DNA of 7,343 bases from Bacteroidia bacterium (GCA_016650355.1 JAENVX010000338.1:1-7343), one strand, 5' to 3'. Positions 1 to 7,180 are shown, counted from the stretch's first letter. The notes: generated by a model not told the origin, from the letters alone. Translations and numbers: made by a program.

Positions 1-374
1 AAATAATCGTACTTCTTCTTATAGATCTTATTGTCAAGGGTCAATACGGAGTCACTTGTCAACGTCAGTCGAATGGATTCCAACACTTGGTCATTCCTTC
101 TCATCAAATCCAGGCCATCTCTCAAAACTATTCCTTCGTTGTCAGTTTCAACGTCAAATATTGTCGCGCCTGCAAGAGGAACACCACTACCGTGTATTTG
201 TAAAATTGCTTTCCTTAGTCCGTTAGCAGTCTCGTAAAATATAATCTCACTCCCAGCAAAAATATCCGATCTCCAAGTCCGGCCATTGAGGGTTGTCCAA
301 GTGTCATTGTTGTCAAACCCTGTTGTCACAAGGAATGTCAGTCCAATTAGTAATTTTTGAAACGTACTCTTCAT
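1..374 (-). CDS. Small secreted protein of unknown function, 3' end outside window
   Basis: The minus strand stays open from an ATG at 374 to the window edge, giving 124 complete codons without a stop. The product starts MKSTFQKLLIGLTFLVTTGF: two lysines followed by a hydrophobic stretch of about 12 residues, a Sec-type signal peptide. No lipobox cysteine follows, so it is probably periplasmic or secreted rather than a lipoprotein. The mature part alternates hydrophobic and polar residues (for example SEIIFYE, KAILQIHG, IRLTLTSDSVLTL) and looks beta-rich. I recognise no family. An in-frame ATG at 383 would add MQI; I prefer 374 because it lies outside the inverted repeat at 378-409 and begins directly with the lysine-rich signal-peptide start. 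There is no Shine-Dalgarno sequence. The 68-codon plus-strand frame at 31-237 is its antisense shadow. The gene is incomplete, so length and function cannot be judged. Confidence 0.72.
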   Translation of the reverse strand, partial: MKSTFQKLLIGLTFLVTTGFDNNDTWTTLNGRTWRSDIFAGSEIIFYETANGLRKAILQIHGSGVPLAGATIFDVETDNEGIVLRDGLDLMRRNDQVLESIRLTLTSDSVLTLDNKIYKKKYDY

Positions 375-377
375 AAT

Positions 378-409
378 TTGCATTATGCACAACGACTGTG
401 CATATGCAA
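378..409 (-). promoter_or_regulatory. Near-perfect inverted repeat (hairpin) just before a start codon
   Basis: On the plus strand, TTGCATTATGCACA (378-391) is followed by the loop ACGAC (392-396) and then TGTGCATATGCAA (397-409). The arms are reverse complements apart from one extra T, which would form a single-base bulge, so 13 pairs can form around a 5-base loop. The ATG of the minus-strand secreted protein lies three bases beyond the repeat. In a transcript of that gene the hairpin would sit in the leader directly before the start codon. At DNA level it could instead be a binding site for a dimeric regulator. The structure is seen directly; either role is inference. Confidence 0.6.
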
Positions 410-417
410 TTGCATAT
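402..417. repeat. 16-base perfect palindrome
   Basis: ATATGCAATTGCATAT reads identically on both strands. Its left half shares bases 402-409 with the right arm of the inverted repeat at 378-409, so in a single strand the two cannot fold at once. As RNA it could form a 6-pair stem with an AATT/AAUU loop. As DNA it is typical in size for an operator. It may also be chance in AT-rich sequence, but adjacency to the longer repeat makes that less likely. Confidence 0.5.
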
Positions 418-439
418 ATTTATTATATATCATTTTGCA

Positions 440-471
440 CAAAATACCACCTAAATGAACTCAAATACCAA
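440..471 (-). promoter_or_regulatory. Weak candidate promoter for the left-edge secreted gene
   Basis: On the minus strand a TTG (471-469) is followed after 21 bases by GTATTTTG (447-440). The Bacteroidota consensus is TTG, then about 17-23 bases, then TAnnTTTG; here the TTTG half and the spacing fit but the TA does not. Transcription would start near 435, leaving a leader of about 60 bases that contains the inverted repeat at 378-409. The match is imperfect and may be chance. Confidence 0.2.
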
Positions 472-567
472 TGAAATCGCGGATATATTTATTGTGCAGT
501 TCAGCATGTTTCGATGCCTCGATTTATTCACAATTATCTATAGGCATTGAATCTTCGCTCAACCAAT

Positions 568-2874
568 TCAATTGCTCTTCACAGCAATAGGTGCAGCCAA
601 ACAAGCATCAGGAATGTTAAAGGCATTCACTAGCGGCACTGCTTCCTGCCGCACGTCCCAGCAGAGTTGATTCATCAGTTTGCGGATAGCCTTTGTCTTC
701 ACGCCTTCCATATAACCTGATTCCAAATACCAACCTTTGTTCTTTTCAATTTGTGATAAAGCAAACAGGTCGCAGAGTTTTTTCAATACGGCTTTGCATC
801 CAACATCTTTTGTTTTATCGATCTGTAGTATAAACTGTTCCAGAATGATTCGCTCTACATAGGCTAGCCCCACCTGCACCAAGTGATGCTGACTTACATT
901 GAAGGCATCAAATGAATCCATGCCTTCGCTGATGTGTCGCCTCAACCTCTTGGCTGCGGAAGTAAGGATGTCGCGCTCGCGGTATTTGAAGGCATTCAAC
1001 TGAAATTCCGGATCGAGTAAATGGGCTTCATCCGTGTTGCGCACGATAATAGGATTCAATTCTGAAATTGAAGTCTTGGCCTGGTCGGCTACATAATTTA
1101 AAATGCCAAACACATTCATGTTGGCAAACTCCTGTTTGAATTCAGTAAGTCTGCTTTTGGCCACTAATTGCATCAATACCGTATTGTCTCCTTCAAACGT
1201 GGTGTAGATGTCGGAATCATTTTTGAGTACCTCAATTCTGTTTTCTGAGAGGAAGCCTTTGCCACCGCAGCATTCGCGGCACTCTTGCAACGTGGCTGTA
1301 GTATTCCAGGTAGCAAAACTTTTCAGTCCAGCCGCCAACGCTTCAATCTCCTGCATGTCTGCTTCGGAGCGATTAATAAACCGTTCTGTTAAATAGTTCA
1401 GCGAAAAGTGCAGCGCATAAGCATTCGCCAGAAGCGGCATCAACCTTCTTTGGTGTGTCCGGTAATTTAAGATCGGTACTTCCACACCTCCTTCAGGACC
1501 AAATTGTCTGCGTTGGTCTCCATATCGAATTGAAATAGTCAGGCCAGACTTAACAGCGCTTAGACCGGAGCGAGGTATTCCAATACGTCCGCCTACCAAC
1601 GTACCCAGCATGGTGAAGAACCTTCTGTTGTCGCTGGAAATTGGGCTAGCAAACTTTCCATCATCGGTGATGCTAGCAAATTTGTCCAGCATATTGTCTT
1701 TCGGAATGATGACATTATTGAAATTTATTTTTCCGTTATCCACGCCATTCAATCCCATCTTGCGTCCGCAATCTTCAATGGTGATGCCGGGCAATGTCTT
1801 TCCCTTTTTATCCCGTAAGGGAACTACAAATGCACTCACACCGTAATCTTTGCCATCTAAAATTAATTTGGCAAAGACTGTCGCTGCTTGTCCATGACAA
1901 GCGGCATTGCCGATGTATTCTTTTTTAGCATTGGGGTTGGGTGTATGAATGATGATGGTTTTGGTGGCATGATCGTAGGTAGCAGTTGTCTCAATTCCTT
2001 TTACGTTGGAGCCGTGGTGTGTTTCCGTCATTGCAAAGCAGCCTGGCAATTCTAGTGTGCCAATGTCTTTCAAATATTTTTTATGGTGCTTCTCGGTTCC
2101 CAGAAAATATACACTCATGCCCCATAGGCCAAATTGAACGCCAAATTTTATGACCAGACTAAGGTCGTGATAGCTCAGTGCCTCCATGATGGCAAAGTAT
2201 TTCCCCATGTCGCCTTGCCCGCCATATTCTTTTGGAAATGCCATAGACCCAAATCCCTGATCGGCCAGAAGCTGGCACCATTCTAAAACTTTCGCTCTAT
2301 ACATTGGAAGATCACCGGGTCCGACATATTGAAATTGTGGATCGGATATAATTGTTTTCACCTTTTTTATGATAGCGGCATGAGGTCCATCCAATAATTT
2401 CGCGAGGGTGTCCACATCAAAAGTTTGTTGGGTGGTCTGTTGAGAAGTGATCGTATCATGGCTGCCTTTGAAATTGAACGATGCTTCGTGACTGATAATG
2501 CCCAGCGTTTCTTCAATCTTCGATAGAGAAGGTTTAGCTTTCAGAAGAGATTCACTCACTTTTCCGTTTCCATATTTAGCAACCAGTTTGATGCCCAGGT
2601 CTACAAGACTATCTTTTGAGTCTGATTGTTCAGCTACTTTTTTAATCTCATCCCGCCAGTTCATGAACTCGTCTGGAGACGGTGGTGTAGCTGGATCAAC
2701 TTGTGTTAATAGAAAACTCTTTTCTGTATCGGTAAGCCATTCCTGACTAAGAACAAGCCCCTCAATGATGGAAATTTCACTGGGGGTTAACACAGCATCT
2801 GACCATACGGTATAGAAAATAGGTAAGAAGACGTACAAGGAAGGATTGGCTTCAAGTTGTTTGGAGTGGAGCAT
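568..2874 (-). CDS. Acyl-CoA oxidase/acyl-CoA dehydrogenase family flavoenzyme, 768 aa
   Basis: FAD enzyme expected to oxidise acyl-CoA to trans-2-enoyl-CoA in fatty-acid beta-oxidation, passing electrons to oxygen (oxidase) or to an electron carrier (dehydrogenase). The ACOX-type pattern is clear: FPKEYGGQGD at 214-223, CFAMTETHHGSNV at 279-291, a GVDNG...F..V..P stretch at about 377-393, RRQFG at 455-459, CRECCGGKGF at 532-541, and TTFEGDNTV at 558-566, where Glu561 matches the catalytic base of acyl-CoA oxidases. The last 130 residues resemble the ACOX C-terminal domain, ending LVNAFNIPDACL. About 130 N-terminal residues form an extra helical region. I chose the ATG at 2874, which begins MLHSKQLEANPSLYVF. 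The frame runs open to an ATG at 2961, but those 29 residues look non-coding. It is transcribed away from the hydrolase operon. Whether it is an oxidase or a dehydrogenase cannot be told from sequence alone. Confidence 0.9.
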   Translation of the reverse strand: MLHSKQLEANPSLYVFLPIFYTVWSDAVLTPSEISIIEGLVLSQEWLTDTEKSFLLTQVDPATPPSPDEFMNWRDEIKKVAEQSDSKDSLVDLGIKLVAKYGNGKVSESLLKAKPSLSKIEETLGIISHEASFNFKGSHDTITSQQTTQQTFDVDTLAKLLDGPHAAIIKKVKTIISDPQFQYVGPGDLPMYRAKVLEWCQLLADQGFGSMAFPKEYGGQGDMGKYFAIMEALSYHDLSLVIKFGVQFGLWGMSVYFLGTEKHHKKYLKDIGTLELPGCFAMTETHHGSNVKGIETTATYDHATKTIIIHTPNPNAKKEYIGNAACHGQAATVFAKLILDGKDYGVSAFVVPLRDKKGKTLPGITIEDCGRKMGLNGVDNGKINFNNVIIPKDNMLDKFASITDDGKFASPISSDNRRFFTMLGTLVGGRIGIPRSGLSAVKSGLTISIRYGDQRRQFGPEGGVEVPILNYRTHQRRLMPLLANAYALHFSLNYLTERFINRSEADMQEIEALAAGLKSFATWNTTATLQECRECCGGKGFLSENRIEVLKNDSDIYTTFEGDNTVLMQLVAKSRLTEFKQEFANMNVFGILNYVADQAKTSISELNPIIVRNTDEAHLLDPEFQLNAFKYRERDILTSAAKRLRRHISEGMDSFDAFNVSQHHLVQVGLAYVERIILEQFILQIDKTKDVGCKAVLKKLCDLFALSQIEKNKGWYLESGYMEGVKTKAIRKLMNQLCWDVRQEAVPLVNAFNIPDACLAAPIAVKSN

Positions 2875-3082
2875 GGGATTTTTGTTTGCTACTAAAATAA
2901 CAATTCTTCTGGTATTGATAATTGTACCCCTATTTGCAAAGAGAACGCTGATAGGTCGCATTAAGTTATTCTTTCAGCCTTTGGTTGGTTGTGACCGGTA
3001 TAGAAAACCACTCATAAAAGAAAAGCTGTTTGTTCTCTTTTTAGAAGATTTAATCCTAAATTTCTTTTCAAGTAGAGAAATC
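2875..3082. other. Divergent intergenic region between flavoenzyme and hydrolase
   Basis: These 208 bases separate two genes that point away from each other, so both promoters should lie here. For the plus-strand gene, TAAATTTC (3057-3064) matches TAnnTTTG at all but the last base, but the nearest fitting TTG (3030-3032) is 24 bases upstream, slightly too far. For the minus-strand gene, TATTTTAG (2899-2892) is a poorer match without a suitable TTG. I see no strong palindrome. Both strands happen to stay open into the region, which is why longer start choices for both neighbours exist; neither extension looks like protein. Confidence 0.4.
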
Positions 3083-3736
3083 ATGCAACCTGCTGAAAAA
3101 ATCTCAATTCAAGTTTCGGAAAGTATAGGAAAAATTTCAGCATTGGTTGTCGCACCAGACAATCCCAAAGCATTGATTGTTTTGTCTCATGGAGCAGGCG
3201 CAGGTATGACACATTCCTTTATGGAGGATTTGTCAATCGAGTTAGCAAGGCAATCCATTGTTACTATCCGATTTAATTTTCCTTATATGGAAAACAAAAA
3301 GGGGAGGCCCGACCCTCCAGCGATTGCTGAAAAGACAATTAGCGTCATCATAGAAAAGGCGCATGCATTATATCCTGCGCTTCCTTTATTTGTGGCAGGA
3401 AAATCTTTTGGCGGGCGTATGTCTTCCCAGCGGCTTTCCAAAGAATGTCCATCGTATGTAAAGGGGATTATTTTCTACGGCTTTCCATTGCACCCTATTG
3501 GGCAACCAGGAATAAGCAGGGCCGATCATTTAAAGAATGTTTCAGTACCCTTGCTTTTCCTCCAAGGCACAAAAGATAAGCTTGCTGAGGTGAGTTTAAT
3601 TGAACAAGTGTGCGCAGATCTCCCTTTGGCAACGCTCATAAAATTCGAGGGTGCTGATCACTCTTTTAAAGCTGGCAAACAAAAGCTCATACCTGAACTG
3701 TCATGTAAGACAGTTGACTGGATGAATAAGTTATAA
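3083..3736 (+). CDS. Alpha/beta-hydrolase, TEX30/KANL3-like (dienelactone-hydrolase-like), 217 aa
   Basis: A small cytosolic alpha/beta-hydrolase. After an initial beta-strand region comes LSHGAGAGMTHSF (34-46), an oxyanion-hole type loop; then the nucleophile elbow G-K-S-F-G with Ser108; Asp165 in LQGTKDKL (159-167); and His193 in GADHSF (190-195). The complete triad is therefore present and the enzyme should be active. The glycine-rich HGAGAGM loop and the GKSFGGRM elbow point to the TEX30/KANL3-like branch, whose bacterial members have no established substrate. The start at 3083 gives the usual length for this branch and begins just before the first beta-strand. The frame is open upstream to 2846, which would add 79 residues with a hydrophobic stretch, but that overlaps the divergent gene and is probably accidental. 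The stop lies 5 bases before the glycosidase start, so the two are almost certainly co-transcribed. Ester, thioester or lactone substrates are all possible. Confidence 0.85.
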   Translation: MQPAEKISIQVSESIGKISALVVAPDNPKALIVLSHGAGAGMTHSFMEDLSIELARQSIVTIRFNFPYMENKKGRPDPPAIAEKTISVIIEKAHALYPALPLFVAGKSFGGRMSSQRLSKECPSYVKGIIFYGFPLHPIGQPGISRADHLKNVSVPLLFLQGTKDKLAEVSLIEQVCADLPLATLIKFEGADHSFKAGKQKLIPELSCKTVDWMNKL

Positions 3737-3741
3737 TAGTT

Positions 3742-6393
3742 ATGAAAGAAACATCTGATAGACGCTCCTTTTTAAAAAAGTTAGGCATTGGTGGTGTAAC
3801 CGCTACAGTAGCACCCACCACATTTCTTGATTCCTCAGAACTGGAAGCGGCACCTGAAAAAGTTCGTCCGATAAAAAATCTCAGACGCACCGCTACCGGT
3901 CGTAAATACAATGCGCCCTATTCAGGAGAGTACCTTAAACGCGTGGCGTTTCCTATTGGCGGATTGGGTGCGGGTATGTTTTGTCTGGAAGGTACAGGTG
4001 CAATTTCACATATGTCTGTTCGGAACAAACCTGAGATATTTCACGAGCCCGGAATGTTTGCTGCACTTAATATTAGGGGTTTGAAGAATGGAACGAAAGT
4101 AATTGAAGGCCCTTCGCCAGACTGGAAAAAATTTGGTCAGCCGGATTCCGGCAATGGATCGGGTGGCGCAGTTTACGGATTGCCACGGTTTCATCATGCA
4201 GAGTTTATCACTCGGTTTCCATTTGCAACCATTAATCTTGCGGATGATGATCTACCATTGTCCGTCACCATTGAAGGATGGAGTCCGTTCATACCAACCG
4301 ATGCGGATAACTCAAGTCTTCCCGTAGGGGCATTGGAATATAAATTTACCAACACAGGCGCTGAAGCAGTTGAGGGGATCTTTTCTTTTAATTCAAGAAA
4401 TTTCATGCGTAAGGATGAAGCCAAAGGATCTATTCAAAAAATTGCCAATGGATTTGTGCTCTCTTGTGAGGAAACAGCAGAGAAGCCACACTTGCGTGGA
4501 GACTTCGCCATTTTCACCAATCAACCCGAAACCGTTGTAGATCATTGTTGGTTTCGTGGCGGATGGTTTGACCCACTTACTATTGCCTGGGAATCTATAA
4601 GAAGTGGAAATATGAAAAGCGTGGACCCGGTTGAGTCTGGTGCACCAGGAGCTTCGCTGTATGTGCCCTTTAAACTTGCTGCCGGAGAAGCGAAGACCAT
4701 ACAACTGATGATGGCTTGGTATGTGCCTTCATCGGATGTTCGCATTGGAAAGGATGGTGACGCAGAAGAAAAATGCGACCCCGCATTGGGTTGTTGCAAT
4801 ACAACTTCAGATTTGGGAATGGATTCTGAGAAACCATTTGATGGAAAAAATTATAAGCCCTGGTACTCCAACAAATTCTGGGACATTTATAAAGTAGCCT
4901 CGTACTTTCAAAAAAATTATAGTGACTTGAAATCAAAGTCACAATTGTTTGGTGATGCCTTTTATGCAAGCACATTGCCACCTGAAGTAATTGAGGCAGT
5001 GGCTGCGAATCTTACCATACTTAAATCGCCCACGGTAATGCGACAGTTTGATGGACGCTTGTGGAGTTATGAGGGCTGCGGTGACAACTCAGGATGTTGT
5101 CACGGTTCGTGCACACATGTCTGGAATTATGCGCAAGCCATTCCGCATCTTTTTCCTTCTCTGGAGCGCACGCTCCGCCACACAGAATTCTGTGAAGATC
5201 AAAACGCGGAAGGACATCAGACTTTTCGCGCAGCCATGCCAATCCGCCCGGTGAAGCATGATTTTCACGCAGCAGCAGATGGACAATTGGGGGGCATCAT
5301 GAAAGTGTATCGCGACTGGCGCATAGTAGGCGATAGTGAGTGGCTGAAGAAAATGTATCCTCTCGTAAAGTCGAGCATGGATTATTGTATTCGCACATGG
5401 GACCCACGCAACAAAGGAGTCCTCGAAGAGCCTCATCATAATACCTACGATATTGAATTTTGGGGACCGGATGGTATGTGTACTAGTTTTTATCTTGGAG
5501 CGCTCAATGCCATGATGGAAATGGGAAAATACCTGAAGAAGAGTAAGGATGTAACCTTCTATAAAAAATTATACGATATGGGTAAAAAGTTTATGGAGAC
5601 TGAATTATATGATGGTGAATACTTCTACCAAAAAATTCAGACTACCGGGCTGAATGCAAAAAGTCCAACCGATCCGGCTGTGAAATCCTATGGTGGAGAT
5701 TATTCTGATGAAGCAAAGTTGCTGTTGGAGAAGGAGGGACCAAAATACCAATATGGTGCAGGTTGTCTTTCTGATGGAGTGCTGGGTTCATGGATTGCCC
5801 GAATGTGCGGATTGGAAGAGCCTCTTGATATTGAGAAAACAAAGAGTCATCTGATTGCGGTGCACAAATACAACCTAAAGGATAATTTGAGCGACCATGC
5901 CAATCCGCAAAGACCTTCCTTTGCAATGGGTGATGAAGGCGGATTGTTGTTGTGTTCCTGGCCGAAGGGAGGAAAACTTTCTCTGCCCTTTGTATACAGC
6001 GATGAAGTGTGGACAGGAATTGAATATCAGGTTGCCTCACATTTGATGTTAATGGGAAAAGTTGAGGAGGGCCTTGAGATTGTGCGGACTTGCCGCGATC
6101 GATATGATGGGCGTACACGAAATCCGTTTAATGAATACGAATGTGGTCATTGGTATGCACGGGCTCTTTCGAGTTATGGATTTCTGCAAGGTCTCACAGG
6201 GGCACGCATTGATGCTGTAAACAAAACATTGTATATCAATTCAAAAGTGGGAGACTTCACTAGTTTCATTTCTACCGAGAAAGGATTTGGAACCGTAAGT
6301 CTGAACGCTGGCAAAGCTTCACTCAAAGTAATGTATGGAAGCATTCAGGTTGAAAAGGTACTGGTGGATGGAAAATCAACGTTGTTGAATTAG
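3742..6393 (+). CDS. Tat-exported GH116-like (GBA2-related) glycoside hydrolase, 883 aa
   Basis: Belongs with the GBA2/DUF608 type glycosidases (CAZy GH116), which cleave beta-glucosides or glucosylceramide. The N-terminus has a twin-arginine signal: DRRSFLKK (6-13), a mildly hydrophobic stretch to about 29, and a possible cleavage near Ala36-Ala37, so the folded enzyme should be exported. An N-terminal beta-sandwich region follows, opening with VAFPIGGLGAGMFCLEG (68-84). The catalytic (alpha/alpha)6 part includes CTHVWNYAQAIPHLFPSLER (457-476), KVYRDWRIVGD (521-531), EEPHHNTYDIEFWGPDG (562-578), CLSDGVLGSW (675-684) and EVWTGIEYQVASHL (755-768). Asp678 aligns with the acid/base Asp677 of human GBA2. 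The segment carrying the GBA2 nucleophile seems to be missing between 507 and 513. Cysteines cluster at 345, 351, 352 and at 446, 452, 453, 457. It is the middle gene of a probable operon. The substrate is not determinable here; family assignment is firm, activity less so. Confidence 0.88.
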   Translation: MKETSDRRSFLKKLGIGGVTATVAPTTFLDSSELEAAPEKVRPIKNLRRTATGRKYNAPYSGEYLKRVAFPIGGLGAGMFCLEGTGAISHMSVRNKPEIFHEPGMFAALNIRGLKNGTKVIEGPSPDWKKFGQPDSGNGSGGAVYGLPRFHHAEFITRFPFATINLADDDLPLSVTIEGWSPFIPTDADNSSLPVGALEYKFTNTGAEAVEGIFSFNSRNFMRKDEAKGSIQKIANGFVLSCEETAEKPHLRGDFAIFTNQPETVVDHCWFRGGWFDPLTIAWESIRSGNMKSVDPVESGAPGASLYVPFKLAAGEAKTIQLMMAWYVPSSDVRIGKDGDAEEKCDPALGCCNTTSDLGMDSEKPFDGKNYKPWYSNKFWDIYKVASYFQKNYSDLKSKSQLFGDAFYASTLPPEVIEAVAANLTILKSPTVMRQFDGRLWSYEGCGDNSGCCHGSCTHVWNYAQAIPHLFPSLERTLRHTEFCEDQNAEGHQTFRAAMPIRPVKHDFHAAADGQLGGIMKVYRDWRIVGDSEWLKKMYPLVKSSMDYCIRTWDPRNKGVLEEPHHNTYDIEFWGPDGMCTSFYLGALNAMMEMGKYLKKSKDVTFYKKLYDMGKKFMETELYDGEYFYQKIQTTGLNAKSPTDPAVKSYGGDYSDEAKLLLEKEGPKYQYGAGCLSDGVLGSWIARMCGLEEPLDIEKTKSHLIAVHKYNLKDNLSDHANPQRPSFAMGDEGGLLLCSWPKGGKLSLPFVYSDEVWTGIEYQVASHLMLMGKVEEGLEIVRTCRDRYDGRTRNPFNEYECGHWYARALSSYGFLQGLTGARIDAVNKTLYINSKVGDFTSFISTEKGFGTVSLNAGKASLKVMYGSIQVEKVLVDGKSTLLN

Positions 6394-6425
6394 TAGAGTT
6401 GTAGGTATTTTAATTTCAAATCTCT

Positions 6426-7124
6426 GTGTCTTCTGAATTAAAACGAACAGTAATCTGGCTATTTGTTTTTAGCATCGCCATGGGATTTCTGGAAACTGCC
6501 ATTGTAGTTTATCTGAGAGCTCTTTACTACCCAAACGGTTTTATGTTTCCTCTGTCGATCATGGATCCTCAGATTGGTGTCATTGAAATAGTACGCGAAG
6601 CAGCTACGATAATAATGTTGTCAACTGTTGGCATCCTGGCAGGGCGCTCTACTAATCAACGGTTTGCTTTCTTCCTGGCTACCTTTGCCATCTGGGATAT
6701 TTTCTATTATGTATTTCTTAAAGTTTTCCTAGGATGGCCAGAATCATTTTTGACATGGGATATCCTTTTCCTTATACCCGTTCCCTGGATAGGGCCTGTG
6801 CTCGCCCCGTGTATGATTTCTACCACTATGTTGATTCTTGCAGTTGTATTGGTTTACAGAGATGCACAAAATACTTCTTATCGCTTGTCACTTCTGGAAT
6901 GGATATTTCTATTCGTGGGAAGCTTTGTGGTTGTGGCTTCCTGGACAATGGATTTTTTATCATATAACGTTGACAGCGCAACAACAAACTCAAATACTTC
7001 TGCCATAGCTACCTACATTCCACTTTCGTACAACTGGTACCTATTCTGTATCGGTGAAGTGTTGTTGTTGATTGCAACCTATCTTTTCTGGAAGCGGACT
7101 TCTAAAACACGAATTAGCTCATAG
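6426..7124 (+). CDS. Six-helix integral membrane protein of unknown function, 232 aa
   Basis: Uncharacterised polytopic membrane protein. Hydrophobic segments lie near residues 9-29, 53-73, 80-101, 111-144 (long, with a Pro-rich kink LIPVPWIGPVLAP at 116-128), 158-178 and 203-222. Polar residues within or beside helices include Glu23 in GFLETAIVVYLRALYYP (20-36), the REAATIIM motif at 57-64, and two Trp-Asp pairs at 90-91 and 111-112. Such patterns suggest a conserved family rather than a random hydrophobic frame, and I believe similar hypothetical proteins occur in several phyla, but I cannot name a function. The start is a GTG at 6426: an in-frame stop lies at 6411, and the next ATG (6480) falls inside the first helix. 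The positively charged SELKR before helix 1 suggests a cytoplasmic N-terminus. The gap to the glycosidase is 32 bases without a terminator, so it is probably the last gene of the operon. Confidence 0.8.
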   Translation: MSSELKRTVIWLFVFSIAMGFLETAIVVYLRALYYPNGFMFPLSIMDPQIGVIEIVREAATIIMLSTVGILAGRSTNQRFAFFLATFAIWDIFYYVFLKVFLGWPESFLTWDILFLIPVPWIGPVLAPCMISTTMLILAVVLVYRDAQNTSYRLSLLEWIFLFVGSFVVVASWTMDFLSYNVDSATTNSNTSAIATYIPLSYNWYLFCIGEVLLLIATYLFWKRTSKTRISS

Positions 7125-7180
7125 ATTTTTTTCTACTGACACCATTTTAAATTTGGAGATAAGTCAGCCGGAAAAATTAT

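Larger units (their letters stand above)
386..498. repeat. Four scattered TGCACA/TGTGCA hexamers in the intergenic region
   Basis: TGCACA occurs at 386-391 and 436-441, and its complement TGTGCA at 397-402 and 493-498. Three of the four extend to TGCACAA/TTGTGCA (386-392, 436-442, 492-498). The two direct copies are exactly 50 bases apart, close to a whole number of helical turns. The 193-base gap 375-567 between the two minus-strand genes holds no other open gene that I can support. The cluster could be a set of binding sites for one regulator, or remains of a decayed repeat element. Confidence 0.35.

Noticed and set aside
31..237. 68-codon plus-strand open frame.
   Set aside because: It is antisense to the minus-strand secreted protein, whose frame stays open to the window edge and begins with a convincing signal peptide.
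378..498. Possible integron attC-like recombination site: GCACAAT and GTTGTGC boxes about 110 bases apart on the minus strand, plus a hairpin with a bulged base.
   Set aside because: The GTTGTGC box does not fit the GTTRRRY core, the inner boxes do not pair, and there is no integrase gene or cassette array in view.
2875..2961. 29-residue N-terminal extension of the acyl-CoA oxidase.
   Set aside because: The residues look like translated non-coding DNA, and the family-like sequence begins at the ATG at 2874.
2846..3082. 79-residue N-terminal extension of the alpha/beta-hydrolase, containing a hydrophobic stretch that might be a membrane anchor.
   Set aside because: It overlaps the start of the divergent gene, and the hydrolase has normal length and a complete fold when begun at 3083.
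5089..6118. Long minus-strand open frames of 116 and 158 codons within the glycosidase gene.
   Set aside because: They lie antisense to a well-supported coding region, and their compositions (His, Pro, Gln-rich) look like antisense artefacts.
7136..7167. CTGAC (7136-7140) and GTCAG (7163-7167) as a terminator stem after the membrane protein gene.
   Set aside because: The stem is only five pairs with a 22-base loop and no T-run follows it.
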